A program made the position numbers and the translations under genes. The notes under the pieces were generated by a model, which was not told the origin of the DNA, ran no database searches, and saw only the letters and a list, made by a program, of their open reading frames with translations. 64,000 nucleotides of DNA from Pelagibius litoralis. Its GTDB lineage: Bacteria > Pseudomonadota > Alphaproteobacteria > Kiloniellales > Kiloniellaceae. The stretch covers positions 248,001 through 312,000 of the forward strand of contig NZ_JAAQPH010000005.1 of the NCBI RefSeq assembly GCF_011683915.1, in the 5' to 3' direction. Within the stretch, counting starts at the first letter, position 1; each line of letters starts with the position of its first letter. Shown piece after piece: positions 1 to 9,101 of the stretch.

Positions 1-5
1 GTCAT
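1..5 (-). CDS. possible start of a gene running off the left edge
   Basis: A minus-strand ATG lies at 5-3. It is preceded, reading the minus strand, by AGGAAA about seven bases upstream, which is a reasonable ribosome binding site. Only five bases of the candidate gene are inside the window, so nothing can be said about its product. From 6 to 142 I see no other coding signal. Confidence 0.25.
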
Positions 6-142
6 GCCGGTTTCCTAGCTTCGATCTGGGTGTGCAATCTGGCGCAGGGCACCAGGCCACAACCACTATACCACTAGGAAGATGTGGTGAAGATCCTGTT
101 TACAGCAAGGCTTGACTGCAAAGCCGGCCGGGCCGGCCTCCC

Positions 143-328
143 TCAGTCGTCGCGCTGCTCGTTGCGCTCCCAGAAAGGCTTGCGGTTCGGATCGCGCGGC
201 TGACTTTGAACACCGGCGCAGGCCGATAAGCCCAGGGTCATCACGCCCAGTCCCAAACCGGCCATCAGGCGGGTGAAACGGCGGCGATCGGTTTTCTGTT
301 GGAGGTTCGACGTCATGCTGCGGTCCAT
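143..328 (-). CDS. small putative lipoprotein, 61 aa
   Basis: A short exported protein. After a charged N-terminus with an RRRF stretch comes one hydrophobic segment ending in LSAC, a good lipobox with the lipidated Cys near residue 37. The mature part is only about 25 hydrophilic residues. The two-arginine motif before the hydrophobic stretch makes Tat export possible, but ordinary Sec-lipoprotein processing also fits. Three in-frame ATGs exist (337, 328, 316). The one at 328 has AGGA at a proper distance, so I chose it. The gene stands alone downstream of guaD on the same strand, separated by 175 bp that includes an AT-rich patch around 436-450. No family is recognised, and the function is unknown. 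Confidence 0.6.
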   Translation of the reverse strand: MDRSMTSNLQQKTDRRRFTRLMAGLGLGVMTLGLSACAGVQSQPRDPNRKPFWERNEQRDD

Positions 329-503
329 CTCGTCCATCCTGTCGAGGTTATCGCGCCCGGCCGAGAAAGCATCGGGCTGCTGGCGTTAGGGGACAGTTGG
401 GAAGCCGTTAACCATGAATCAAGACGCAGGAAACTCTAATATATACAATTGGTTGTGATTCAACTGCCGGGCTGGTGCCTTTGCGGCTTCGGTCGAAAAC
501 GCG

Positions 504-1820
504 CTAACCGCCGCTGCGCACATGCCGCCGTTCCCCGGCGATGTAGGTCGCACTGATGGCGCGGTCGTCGCCCAGGGTCATGAGCAGGAAAAGCTCCTCC
601 TCCAGGGTTTCAATCCGCTCGCAGCGGTGGGCCATGGCCGGCGTGGCCTTCGCGTCCAGCACCGTGACATCGGCCTCCCTGCCCGGCGCCAGGGAACCGA
701 TCCGATCTTCCAGGCCCAGCGCCCGGGCGTTGCCCAGGGTGATGGCGTAGAAAGCCTCCAGCGCCGGCAGGTTCTGATCCTGCAGCTGCAACACCTTGTA
801 GGCCTCCGCCAGGGTGCGCAGCAGGGAATAGCTGGTGCCGCCGCCGACGTCGGTGGCGAGACCAACGCGCAGTGGGAAAGCCGGGTCGCGCGCCTTGGCA
901 AGATCGAAAAGGCCGGAGCCGATGAAGAGATTGGAGGTCGGGCAGAAGGCAGCGACGGAACCGCTCTCGCTGAGCAATCTGCGCTCGCCCTCCTCCAGGT
1001 GGATGCAGTGGCCGAAGAGCGACCGCGGCCCCAGCAGACCAAAGCGGTCGTAGACGGATGTGTAGTTTTCCGCCCAGGGAAAGAGCGCGCGCACGGTTTC
1101 GATCTCGCGCCGGTTCTCGCTCAGGTGGGTCTGCATGTAGCAGTCCGGATGCTCCCGTAGCAGTACCCCGGCGGCTTCGAGCTGCGCCTCGCTGGACGTA
1201 ATGGCGAAGCGCGGCGTCACCGCATAAAGCTGCCGCCCCTTGCCGTGCCAGCGTTCGATCAGCGCCTTGGTCTGCGCGTAACCGCGCTCCGCCGTGTCCT
1301 GCAAGGCCGCCGGCGCGTTGCGGTCCATCAGCACCTTGCCGGCGACCATGCGGGTGTTGCGGCGGTCGGACTCGGCGAAGAAGGCCTCCGCCGATTCCGG
1401 ATGCACACTGCAGTAGACCGCCGCCGTGGTGGTGCCGTTGCGCGCCAGTTCGTCGAGGAAGAAGCCGGCCACCGCCGCCGCATGACCCGGGTCGCCGAAG
1501 CGCTGTTCTTCGACCAGCGCATAGCGCTCCAACCAATCGAGAAGCTGGGCGCCGTAGGAGGCGATGACCTGGGTCTGTGGATAGTGGATGTGGGTGTCGA
1601 TGAAGCCCGGCAGGATCAGCCCATCGGGGTAGTGATCCAACATCACACTGTCAGGCAGTTTCGCCAGCAGCGCCGGCGCCTCCCCCACTTCGGCGATATG
1701 GCCGCCGGCGATGACGATCAATCCGTCTTCAATGAATTCGTGAGCGGCAGAACCGGCGGTCTGCGGGTCGTCGTTGAAGGTCAGGACGCGACCCCGGATG
1801 GCACGGCTTGGTTTGCTCAT
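504..1820 (-). CDS. guaD: guanine deaminase
   Basis: Guanine deaminase converts guanine to xanthine and ammonia in the cytoplasm, feeding the xanthine dehydrogenase encoded about 9 kb away. At 438 aa it has the expected family length. The amidohydrolase metal motif HxH is at residues 77-79 in the context PGFIDTHIHYPQ. Further family motifs include a His in THLSE (substrate-proximal) and a His in FGHCIHL. The Asp that completes the zinc site is in ATDVGGG. It lies 10 bp behind puuD on the same strand, so the two are probably cotranscribed as puuD-guaD. That pairing supports purine breakdown rather than salvage. Other amidohydrolases (chlorohydrolase/TrzN type) are related, but the PQ after HIHY and the context favour GuaD. 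Confidence 0.92.
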   Translation of the reverse strand: MSKPSRAIRGRVLTFNDDPQTAGSAAHEFIEDGLIVIAGGHIAEVGEAPALLAKLPDSVMLDHYPDGLILPGFIDTHIHYPQTQVIASYGAQLLDWLERYALVEEQRFGDPGHAAAVAGFFLDELARNGTTTAAVYCSVHPESAEAFFAESDRRNTRMVAGKVLMDRNAPAALQDTAERGYAQTKALIERWHGKGRQLYAVTPRFAITSSEAQLEAAGVLLREHPDCYMQTHLSENRREIETVRALFPWAENYTSVYDRFGLLGPRSLFGHCIHLEEGERRLLSESGSVAAFCPTSNLFIGSGLFDLAKARDPAFPLRVGLATDVGGGTSYSLLRTLAEAYKVLQLQDQNLPALEAFYAITLGNARALGLEDRIGSLAPGREADVTVLDAKATPAMAHRCERIETLEEELFLLMTLGDDRAISATYIAGERRHVRSGG

Positions 1821-1830
1821 GAAATGCCGC

Positions 1831-3027
1831 CTACCAAGCCGGTGCGCCGGCGGCGAGCCAGGCGGCGAGCAGTTGGCGTTCTTCCGCCTCGATCTCTGTG
1901 ATGTTGCCCGGCGGCATGGCGTGGCTCCGCACCACCTGCATCTCTATCGCGCGGGCATGGGCGCGGATCTGCGCCGGGGTTTCCAGCAGCACGCCCTTGG
2001 GCGCCACGGTGATCCCTTCCCAGAGTGGCTCCGCCGCGTGGCACATGGAGCAGCGCGACAGCACCACGTTTTCCACCTCCGCCATCTCGTAGCCCTGGGG
2101 CACCTTCGCCTCCTCAACCGGCGTCGCCGGCTGGGCGCTCAGCCAGACGATGGCGGTGAGGCCCAGCGCCGCCGCGCCCCAGGTCCACCAGGGTTCCTTG
2201 CCGCCCTTGTGCTTGGTGTTGAAGAAGTGGCGGATCAGCGCGCCCATCACCAGCACGATGGCGAGGATCAGCCAGTTCCATTTGCTGGCGAAGGCCAGGG
2301 GATAGTGATTGGAGATCATCACGAAGATGACCGGCAGGGTCAGATAGTTGTTGTGCAGCGAGCGTTGCTTGGCCTGGGCGCCCAGCTTGGGGTCCGGCTG
2401 CTTCCCGGCGATCAGGTCGGCCACCACCTTGCGCTGGTTGGGGATGATGATGACGAAGACGTTGGCCACCATCATGGTGCCGATCAGGGCGCCCATCTGC
2501 ATGTAGACGCCGCGCCCGGAGAACACCAGCGTGAAGCCGTAACTGATCGCCACCAGGAAGACGAAGCCGACGAGGGCGAGCACGGTGTCGTTGCGCCCCA
2601 GCGGCGACTTGCAGAGCAGGTCGTAGACAACCCAGCCCAGCGCCAGGCCACCGACGGAGATCGCCACCGCCGTCCAGGGCGCCAGCGCCATCACCGCCGC
2701 GTCGATCATGTAAAGCTCGGCCTGCAGGTAGTAGACCAGGACCAGCAGGGCAACGCCGGAGAGCCAGGTGGTATAGGCCTCCCACTTGAACCAGGTGAGC
2801 TGGTCGGGCATGCGCGCCGGCGCGACCATGTATTTCACCATGTTGTAGAAGCCGCCGCCGTGCACCTGCCAGGCCTCTCCGCCGGCGCCCTCGGGCAGGC
2901 CCTCACGCTTCCTAAGGCTGAGGTCGAGGGCGATGAAATAAAACGAGCTGCCGATCCAGGCGATACCGGCGATGACATGCAGCCAGCGCACCGCCATATC
3001 CAGCCATTCCCAGAACACCATCACCAT
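1831..3027 (-). CDS. puuD: membrane-bound urate hydroxylase PuuD with C-terminal cytochrome c domain
   Basis: PuuD is the integral-membrane alternative to soluble uricase. It oxidises urate to 5-hydroxyisourate and passes electrons into the respiratory chain instead of making hydrogen peroxide. The 398-aa protein starts with the family-typical hydrophobic stretch containing HVIAGIAWIGSS. About eight membrane segments follow to residue 300. A monohaem cytochrome c domain comes next, with CSMCH at 326-330 and a likely axial Met at 371 in AMPPGN. No soluble uricase is seen in the window, so this protein must fill the urate step. It is first in a two-gene unit with guaD and is divergent from a LysR gene 185 bp away, which is a candidate regulator. 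The ATG at 3027 has GGGGA upstream. Confidence 0.93.
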   Translation of the reverse strand: MVMVFWEWLDMAVRWLHVIAGIAWIGSSFYFIALDLSLRKREGLPEGAGGEAWQVHGGGFYNMVKYMVAPARMPDQLTWFKWEAYTTWLSGVALLVLVYYLQAELYMIDAAVMALAPWTAVAISVGGLALGWVVYDLLCKSPLGRNDTVLALVGFVFLVAISYGFTLVFSGRGVYMQMGALIGTMMVANVFVIIIPNQRKVVADLIAGKQPDPKLGAQAKQRSLHNNYLTLPVIFVMISNHYPLAFASKWNWLILAIVLVMGALIRHFFNTKHKGGKEPWWTWGAAALGLTAIVWLSAQPATPVEEAKVPQGYEMAEVENVVLSRCSMCHAAEPLWEGITVAPKGVLLETPAQIRAHARAIEMQVVRSHAMPPGNITEIEAEERQLLAAWLAAGAPAW

Positions 3028-3212
3028 GGAGCAGTTCCCCTTTAGTCTCCGCCACCTCGTCCCGTGCCGGCCTCGATCTGCGAGGGTAATCCGGCACCAT
3101 GGGCCTTACACCGCCATGCTACCCCTCCACCGCCCACCAAGAAATCGAAAGCCTCGCGCTATCACTTTCAAAGAAATCCGAATAAACTGGCGTGAAGAAT
3201 AAGAGGTCATGC

Positions 3213-4184
3213 ATGTCCCTACTGGAAAACATTCGGGTTTTCGTAAGGGTGGTGGAGCAGGACTCCATGTCCGCCGCCGGGCGGCAGTTGCGGCTTTCCC
3301 CTGCCGTGGTGAGTCACCGCATCCAGTCGCTGGAGGCGCATCTGGGCGTGCGCCTGCTGAACCGCACCACCCGGCGGGTGCAGCCGACCGAGCAGGGCCT
3401 GGCCTTCTATCAGGCTTCCCTGGAGGTCATCGCTTCGGTGGAGCGGGCGGAGAACGTCGCCGCCGGAGCCGGCGGCGCGCCCCAGGGCACGCTCAGGGTC
3501 ACCGCCCCCCTCGGCTTCGCGCGGCGCATCCTGGCACCCCTGGTGCCCGAGTTTCAGGCCGCCCATCCCCAGGTGACGCTGCAGCTGCGCCTGTCCGAAC
3601 ACATCATCGACCTGCTGACCGAGTCCGTCGACGTGGCGGTGCGCATGGCGATCCTCTCCGACTCCTCGCTGATCGCCCGCAAGATCACCGACTGCGAGCG
3701 CGTTCTCTGCGCCGCGCCCGCCTACCTCTCGGCGGCGGGCATACCGGAGAAGCCCGAGGACCTGCTGGACCACAACTGCCTGCTGCTGCGTTTCCCCGGT
3801 TCCCAGCAATACCGTTGGACGCTCCAAAGCCCGGACGGGCCGCAGACGCTTTCGGTGCGCGGCAGCTTCGACGCCGACGACGGCGATGTCCTTACCGCCT
3901 GGGCGTTGGCCGGCCAGGGCATCGCCATGAAACCGCTCTGGGAAGTCGCCGAGCTTCTGCGCGACGGCAGCCTCGTCCCCGTCCTGACCGATCACCCGCC
4001 CGAGCCCGCCACCCTGAGCATCCTCTACCCCCACCGCCGCCTGCTGCCGGCCCGCGTCAAAGTCTTCGCCGACTTCGCCGTGTCGCGGCTGGCGCAGGCG
4101 ATTGAGGAGAGGTTGCAGGGAACAACGGTAAGGGGGTTGCAGGAGAGAAAGAGCAAGACCAAGGCAGCGAAGAAGAGGCCGTAA
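3213..4184 (+). CDS. LysR-family transcriptional regulator
   Basis: A 323-aa LysR-type regulator. The N-terminal winged helix-turn-helix is at residues 1-60 (AAGRQLRLSPAVVSHRIQSL). A periplasmic-binding-protein-like effector domain follows from about 90 to 295. The tail after residue 300 is rich in Lys and Arg. An in-frame GTG exists at 3192, but ATG 3213 has AAGAGG six to seven bases upstream and begins the conserved LLENIRVFVRVVE motif, so I take 3213. It is transcribed away from puuD-guaD. By the usual LysR arrangement it may control that pair, perhaps with a purine intermediate as ligand; this is inference. The sequence is closest to the general DsdC/CrgA-like clade, and no specific ligand can be assigned. 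Confidence 0.88.
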   Translation: MSLLENIRVFVRVVEQDSMSAAGRQLRLSPAVVSHRIQSLEAHLGVRLLNRTTRRVQPTEQGLAFYQASLEVIASVERAENVAAGAGGAPQGTLRVTAPLGFARRILAPLVPEFQAAHPQVTLQLRLSEHIIDLLTESVDVAVRMAILSDSSLIARKITDCERVLCAAPAYLSAAGIPEKPEDLLDHNCLLLRFPGSQQYRWTLQSPDGPQTLSVRGSFDADDGDVLTAWALAGQGIAMKPLWEVAELLRDGSLVPVLTDHPPEPATLSILYPHRRLLPARVKVFADFAVSRLAQAIEERLQGTTVRGLQERKSKTKAAKKRP

Positions 4185-4369
4185 CCTTCAGCTTCGCCCG
4201 GATTCCCCAACACCCCCCTCCCCCCGCCATCGCCGCAATATCGCCTTGGAAGCGGCCCGGTCATGCCCCGGGTCTGCCTTAAACCGGCGTCACAAAGCCG
4301 CAGTGGGAATCAACCGGGCGCGGCGGCTGGGCCGGCGCGGCCAGAGAGCGGACATTGGGGACTTCAATC

Positions 4370-5839
4370 ATGCAGGACGGAAAGACCGTATCCACCTTCT
4401 TCTCGCGCTACGCCGCGCTTCTTAAAATCGGGCTGCTCGGCCTGCTGGTGCTGATCATGACGGTGCCGCTGGAATACGTCTGGTCGGTGGTGCGGGAACG
4501 CGCCTACCTGAGCGAGGCGGTCGAACGCGGTCTGGGCGAAAGCTGGGGCCGGGCGCAGACCATCGCCGGGCCGGTCCTGCTTCTGCCGATCGAGGAACCC
4601 CGCATGGTGAAGGTGAAGGCGCCGGACTGGACCAAGGAAAAGCCGATTTACGTCGACGAGCAGCAGTGGTTTCGCCATCACCTCTACATCATGCCGGAAA
4701 CCCAGAACGTCACCGCCGGTCTGACCAGCCAGACACGCAAGCGCGGCATCTACGAAGCCCTGCTCTATACCGTCGCCGCGCAATCCCAGGGGCAGTTCCG
4801 CATTCCCGCAGCAGCGGCCCTGCCGGTGGACAGGAACGCCCGGCTGCTGCTGGACGAGGCGAGACTGCTCGTCCACCTCTCCGACCTACGGGGCAGCGCC
4901 AACGCGCCGGCGCTGCAGTGGGGCGGCACGCAACTGCAGTTCGACGTGCGCAGCGAAGCGCTGCCCGGCGCCCGCGACACCAAGCTGTCGTGGATCCAGG
5001 CCCCGCTGCCGCGGCTGACGGCGGACTCCGGCGCCCTGGACTTCGCCTTCGATGTCGACCTGAAGGGCAGCGAGCGCCTGCGCTTCGTGCCGCTGGGCCG
5101 CGCCAACGACATCACCCTGGCCGGCGACTGGCCCCACCCCAGCTTCGCCGGGGTCAACCTGCCGATCACCAACCAGGTCGGCGCCGAAGGCTTCTCCGCC
5201 CAGTGGCAGGTTTCCCACCTGGCGCGCGGCCTGCCCCAGGTGCTGCGCGCCAACACCCCTGGGAGCGGGGGCAGCGGCGGGGCCAACGTCCTGGTGCAAC
5301 AGATCGTCGAGGGCGGCGTGGAAACGCGCCTGCTGAACACGGTCGACTTCTACAGCAAGAGCGAACGCTCGGTGAAGTACGGGCTGCTGTTCGTCATCGT
5401 GACCTTCGGCACCCTCTTCATCTTCGAGGCGCTGGGGCGCAAGCGCCTGCATGCGGTGCAGTACCTGATGGTCGGCGCCGCGATCACCCTGTTCTTCCTG
5501 CTGCAGCTGTCTCTTGCCGAGGTGATCGGCTTCGAACTGGCCTACGGCATCGCCGCCTTCGTCTGCGTCGCCCTGGTCACGCTCTACGCCGCCAAGATCA
5601 CCGCCAGTTGGACACGGGGCCTGCTGCTCGGCAGCCTGCTCGCCGCCGTCTACGGCTACCTCTTCATCACCCTGCAGTCGGAAGACCACGCCATGCTGAT
5701 GGGCAGCTTCCTGCTGCTGGCCCTGCTGGCGGCGGCCATGTACGCGACCCGCAATTTCGACTGGTACGCCCTGGGCAGCCGCCTGACCCCGAACGCCCCC
5801 GCGAAGACGGAGAACCCGGCGCCGGAGACGGCCGGGTAA
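4370..5839 (+). CDS. creD: CreD-family inner membrane protein
   Basis: CreD (PF06123) is an inner membrane protein linked in gammaproteobacteria to the CreBC two-component regulon and envelope integrity. Its biochemical role is not established. This 489-aa copy has the family layout: one N-terminal membrane helix (about residues 15-35) with the conserved VPLEYV, a periplasmic domain to about residue 340 containing RGIYEALLY, and five or six C-terminal membrane helices. A TTG exists at 4355, but ATG 4370 starts the natural sequence MQDGKTVST. No creB or creC homologue is adjacent, so it appears as a stand-alone gene between the LysR gene and a strong terminator. A link to purine metabolism is not evident. 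Confidence 0.88.
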   Translation: MQDGKTVSTFFSRYAALLKIGLLGLLVLIMTVPLEYVWSVVRERAYLSEAVERGLGESWGRAQTIAGPVLLLPIEEPRMVKVKAPDWTKEKPIYVDEQQWFRHHLYIMPETQNVTAGLTSQTRKRGIYEALLYTVAAQSQGQFRIPAAAALPVDRNARLLLDEARLLVHLSDLRGSANAPALQWGGTQLQFDVRSEALPGARDTKLSWIQAPLPRLTADSGALDFAFDVDLKGSERLRFVPLGRANDITLAGDWPHPSFAGVNLPITNQVGAEGFSAQWQVSHLARGLPQVLRANTPGSGGSGGANVLVQQIVEGGVETRLLNTVDFYSKSERSVKYGLLFVIVTFGTLFIFEALGRKRLHAVQYLMVGAAITLFFLLQLSLAEVIGFELAYGIAAFVCVALVTLYAAKITASWTRGLLLGSLLAAVYGYLFITLQSEDHAMLMGSFLLLALLAAAMYATRNFDWYALGSRLTPNAPAKTENPAPETAG

Positions 5840-5858
5840 AACCGGCGCTCCCAAAAGG

Positions 5859-5893
5859 AAAAGGCGGCGGAGATCACTCTCCGCCGCCTTTTT
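5859..5893. terminator. bidirectional intrinsic terminator
   Basis: A perfect stem of 13 bp (15 bp counting the flanking A/T pairs) with a four-base TCAC loop: left arm 5859-5873, right arm 5878-5892. It is bounded by A residues on the left and T residues on the right. It sits between the convergent ends of creD (stop at 5839) and the BMP-protein gene (stop at 5913), so it can terminate both transcripts. Confidence 0.92.
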
Positions 5894-5912
5894 ACTTCCA
5901 ATGTCGCGCGGC

Positions 5913-6995
5913 CTAGGCCGTAACCCCCTCGACGTACCAGTCCATCGACAGGAGGGCGCCGTCGTCCATGGCTTCGCCGGCGGCGATGCGTTCCTTGCCG
6001 TCCTGGTCCTTGATCGGGCCGGCGAAGGGAAGATAGCTGCCGTCGAGGATGCCTTTGCGCACCGTCTCCGCCGCTTCCACCACCTCGGCCGGCAGGCGTT
6101 CGTTGTAGGGGGACATCTGGACCATGCCCTCTTTCATGCCCTGCCAGACGTTGGAGGTTTCCCAGCTGCCGTCCATCACCGCGCGGGTGCGCTCGACATA
6201 GTAGTTGTCCCAGACATCCAGGATCGCGGTGGCGTGGTATTCCGGCGAGAAGCTGGACATGTCCGAGGCCTGGCCGAAGCACCAGACGCCGCGGCTGCCG
6301 GCGGTCTGGATCGGCGCCGGGCTGTCGGTGTGCTGGGTGATGATGTCGCAGCCCTGGTCGATCAGGGTCTTGGTGGCATCGGCCTCTTTGCCCGGGTCGA
6401 ACCAGGAGTTCACCCAGACCACCTTGATCTCGGCATCGGGGCGCACCTTGCGGGCCGCCAGGATGAAAGCGTTGATGCCCATCACCACCTCGGGGATCGG
6501 GAAGGAGGCGATGTAACCGAACTTGCCGGTCTTGGTCATATGGCCGGCCATGGTGCCGATCACCGCGCGGCCCTCGTAGAAGCGCGCGTTATAGGCCGAA
6601 ACGTTCTTGGCCGTCATGAAGCCGGTGGCATGCTCGAACTTCACGTCGGGGAACTGCTTGGCCACCTTGATCGTCGGGTTCATGAAGCCGAAGGAGGTGG
6701 TGAAGATCAGCTTGTTGCCGGAGGAGGCCAACTGGCGGATCACCCGCTCCGCATCCGGGCCCTCGGCGACCTTCTCGACAAAAGTGGTCTCCACCTTGTC
6801 GCCGAATTCCTTTTCGATGGCCTTGCGGCCCAGGTCATGGCCGTGGGTCCAGCCGAAATCGCCGACCGGCCCGACGTAGACGAAGCCGACCTTCAAGGGG
6901 TCGGCGGCAAAGGCCGAAGCGCCGCCCAGGGAAAGGGCGCCGGCGGCGGCGGTGCTGCCTGCCAGAAAGTGGCGGCGTGAAACGTTGTTGCTCAT
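5913..6995 (-). CDS. BMP-family ABC transporter substrate-binding protein
   Basis: A 360-aa periplasmic binding protein of the BMP (basic membrane protein, PF02608) family, which in characterised cases binds nucleosides, purines or related ligands. It starts with a Tat-like signal (SRRHFLAGS, then an Ala-rich stretch ending ASAFA). The mature domain opens with KVGFVYVGPVGDFGW, a family hallmark. The open frame extends to 7085, but ATG 6995 with AAGGAGG upstream is the natural start. It is the last gene of the uraH-xdhA-xdhB-ATPase-permease-permease-binding protein operon and is followed by a strong terminator. The operon context points to purine (xanthine, hypoxanthine, guanine or urate) uptake; the exact ligand is inference. 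Confidence 0.93.
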   Translation of the reverse strand: MSNNVSRRHFLAGSTAAAGALSLGGASAFAADPLKVGFVYVGPVGDFGWTHGHDLGRKAIEKEFGDKVETTFVEKVAEGPDAERVIRQLASSGNKLIFTTSFGFMNPTIKVAKQFPDVKFEHATGFMTAKNVSAYNARFYEGRAVIGTMAGHMTKTGKFGYIASFPIPEVVMGINAFILAARKVRPDAEIKVVWVNSWFDPGKEADATKTLIDQGCDIITQHTDSPAPIQTAGSRGVWCFGQASDMSSFSPEYHATAILDVWDNYYVERTRAVMDGSWETSNVWQGMKEGMVQMSPYNERLPAEVVEAAETVRKGILDGSYLPFAGPIKDQDGKERIAAGEAMDDGALLSMDWYVEGVTA

Positions 6996-7041
6996 CTGAG
7001 CCTCCTTGCTTTGGGTTCTATTCTTGTTGGTGTCCCTTAAC

Positions 7042-7968
7042 TCACGTTGATGGCCTAAAAGGCTTGCCAAGGCAAGCCGGTGCATCCAGGCGCCCCTTCC
7101 AGGGCCCGGCGGCGATAATCGTCAGTACAAGAATGGTCGCCAGATAGGGCAGCATGGACAGAACCTGGGCCGGGATGGCCACCCCCGCCCCCTGGCTGTA
7201 GAGCTGCAGAATGGTGACCCCGCCAAACAGATAAGCGCCCGCCAACAACCGCCAGGGCCGCCAGGTGGCGAACACCACCAGGGCAAGCGCGATCCAGCCG
7301 CGCCCCGCCGTCATGCCCTCGTTCCACAGCGGGGTGTAGGAGAGCGAGAGGAAGGCACCGCCGAGGCCCGCCATGGCCCCGCCGAAGAGCACGGCGCGAT
7401 AGCGCACGGCGATCACGTCGTAGCCGATGGAATGGGCCGAGATATCGGATTCGCCGACCGCGCGCAGGATCATCCCGGCGCGTGATTTCTTCAGGAACCA
7501 GGCGACCCCGACCACGGCGGCAAGGGAGAGATAGACCAGCGCGTCGTGGGCGAAAAGCAGCGGCCCGATCACCGGCAGGTCGCTGATGCCGGGGATCGCG
7601 AGTTTCGCCAGGGGCGCCACCGGAATGCCGACGAAGCCGGCCCCCAGCAGGGCGGAAAGCCCGAGCCCGAAGATGGTCAGCGCCAGGCCGGTGGCCACCT
7701 GATTGGCCGCCAGGGTGAGGGTGAGGACGCCGAAGACGAAAGCCATGGCCATACCCGCGGCCGCACCGGCAACGATGCCCAGGGTGCCGGAGCCGGTGGA
7801 GACCGCAACGCCGAAGGCGGCCACCGCCCCCATGATCATCATGCCCTCGACCCCCAGGTTGAGGACGCCGGACTTCTCCACCACCAGTTCGCCGAGCGCG
7901 GCGAAGAGCAGCGGCGTCGCCGAGCCGACGACGGTAAGAATGATCGGAACCAGGATATCGAGGGTCAC
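7042..7968 (-). CDS. BMP-type ABC transporter permease, second subunit
   Basis: A 308-aa inner membrane permease of the BPD_transp_2 (PF02653) type that partners BMP-family binding proteins. It shows about eight to nine hydrophobic segments and the family stretch SGVLNLGVEGMMIMGA near residues 30-45. The frame stays open to 8730, but that upstream part is a shadow of the preceding permease. The start is GTG 7968, which overlaps the upstream stop as GTGA and has a GGAGGGGG-like ribosome binding site, giving translational coupling. It forms the channel with the product of 7965-9101 and the ATPase of 9091-10659. Confidence 0.92.
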   Translation of the reverse strand: MTLDILVPIILTVVGSATPLLFAALGELVVEKSGVLNLGVEGMMIMGAVAAFGVAVSTGSGTLGIVAGAAAGMAMAFVFGVLTLTLAANQVATGLALTIFGLGLSALLGAGFVGIPVAPLAKLAIPGISDLPVIGPLLFAHDALVYLSLAAVVGVAWFLKKSRAGMILRAVGESDISAHSIGYDVIAVRYRAVLFGGAMAGLGGAFLSLSYTPLWNEGMTAGRGWIALALVVFATWRPWRLLAGAYLFGGVTILQLYSQGAGVAIPAQVLSMLPYLATILVLTIIAAGPWKGRLDAPACLGKPFRPST

Positions 7969-9101
7969 GACGCCCCCTCCGCCGCTTGAGTCTGGCCGTC
8001 GGGGGCGGCCTGTATCGCCCGGCGCCGGATGCGGTAGCGCACCAGGAAGTCGGAGGCGAGCAGGAAGAACAGCAGCAAGCCCTGGAACACGCCGGTCACC
8101 GCCTGGGGCAGGCCGACAACCACCTGGGCGTTTTCGCCGCCGATATAGGACAGCGCCATCACCAGGCCGGAGAGGATGATGCCCAGGGGGTGCAGCCGCC
8201 CGAGGAAGGCGACGATGATCGCGGTGAATCCATAGCCCGGCGAGATGACCGGAATCAGCTGGCCGATCGGCCCGGCGACCTCGAAGGTACCGGCCAGACC
8301 GGCGAGGCCGCCGCTCAGCAGCAGGCAGAACCAGACGAGGCGCTTGCCGCTGAAGCCGGCATAGCGCGCCGCCGCCGGGGCCTGGCCCAGCACGCGGACC
8401 TGAAAGCCGACGATGGTGTAGGTCATCAGCACCCAGCCCGCCACCGCAATGGCGATGGCCAGACCGCTGCCCAGGTGCAGGCGCGTTCCCTCCAGCAGGA
8501 TCGGCAGCAGGCCCGAATCGCTGAACATGCGCGACTGGGGAAAGTTGAAACCCATGGGGTCTTTCAGGGGACCGTAGACCAGGGTCGAGAGGAACAGCGT
8601 CGCGACATAGGTCAGCATCAGGCTGGTCAGGATCTCGTTCACGTTGAAGCGGGTGCGCAGGAAGGCGGGGATCGCCGCATAGGCCATACCGCCGAGGATG
8701 CCGGCCCCGCACATCAGCGGCAGGATCCACCAGCCCGTCTCGTTCCAGAAGGCCAGCGCCACCACGCCGCCGGTGATGGCGCCCAGGGTCAGCTGTCCCT
8801 CCGCCCCGATGTTCCAGACGTTGGCGCGAAAGCCGACCGCCAGCCCGACGCCGATCATGATGAGGGGACCGGCCTTCACCATCAGCTCGCTGAGGCCGTA
8901 GAGCGTCAGCAGCGGCGAGATGAAGAAGTGATAGAGCGAGAGCAGCGGGTCGTAACCCATGAAGAGGAAGATGAAGAAACCGGCGATCACGGTCAGCACC
9001 ACCGCCAGCAAAGGCGTGGCGTAGAGCAGGCTGCGCGGGATTTCGCGCCGCGGCTCGATCTTCCAGGCCGCCGGATTCAAAAGACCGGGATCAGGCGACA
9101 T
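7965..9101 (-). CDS. BMP-type ABC transporter permease, first subunit
   Basis: A 378-aa membrane permease, the longer of the pair as usual for this transporter class. An N-terminal cytoplasmic stretch of about 20 residues is followed by a first helix (LLYATPLLAVVLTVIAG). It carries the conserved NVWNIGAEGQLTLGAI near residue 95, which is equivalent to the NLGVEG motif of the second permease. Further hydrophobic segments continue to about residue 350. The gene overlaps the ATPase gene upstream by 11 bp and the next permease by 4 bp, so all three are one translational unit. It is part of the putative purine importer. Confidence 0.93.
   Translation of the reverse strand: MSPDPGLLNPAAWKIEPRREIPRSLLYATPLLAVVLTVIAGFFIFLFMGYDPLLSLYHFFISPLLTLYGLSELMVKAGPLIMIGVGLAVGFRANVWNIGAEGQLTLGAITGGVVALAFWNETGWWILPLMCGAGILGGMAYAAIPAFLRTRFNVNEILTSLMLTYVATLFLSTLVYGPLKDPMGFNFPQSRMFSDSGLLPILLEGTRLHLGSGLAIAIAVAGWVLMTYTIVGFQVRVLGQAPAAARYAGFSGKRLVWFCLLLSGGLAGLAGTFEVAGPIGQLIPVISPGYGFTAIIVAFLGRLHPLGIILSGLVMALSYIGGENAQVVVGLPQAVTGVFQGLLLFFLLASDFLVRYRIRRRAIQAAPDGQTQAAEGAS

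Noticed and set aside
436-463. Possible promoter for the small lipoprotein gene
   Set aside because: TTGAAT and TATATT are visible on the minus strand, but the spacing is only about 14 bp, too short for a normal sigma-70 promoter.
522-1160. Long plus-strand open frame opposite guaD
   Set aside because: It is a high-GC antisense shadow with Arg/Gln-rich, family-less translation; guaD on the other strand has clear motifs.
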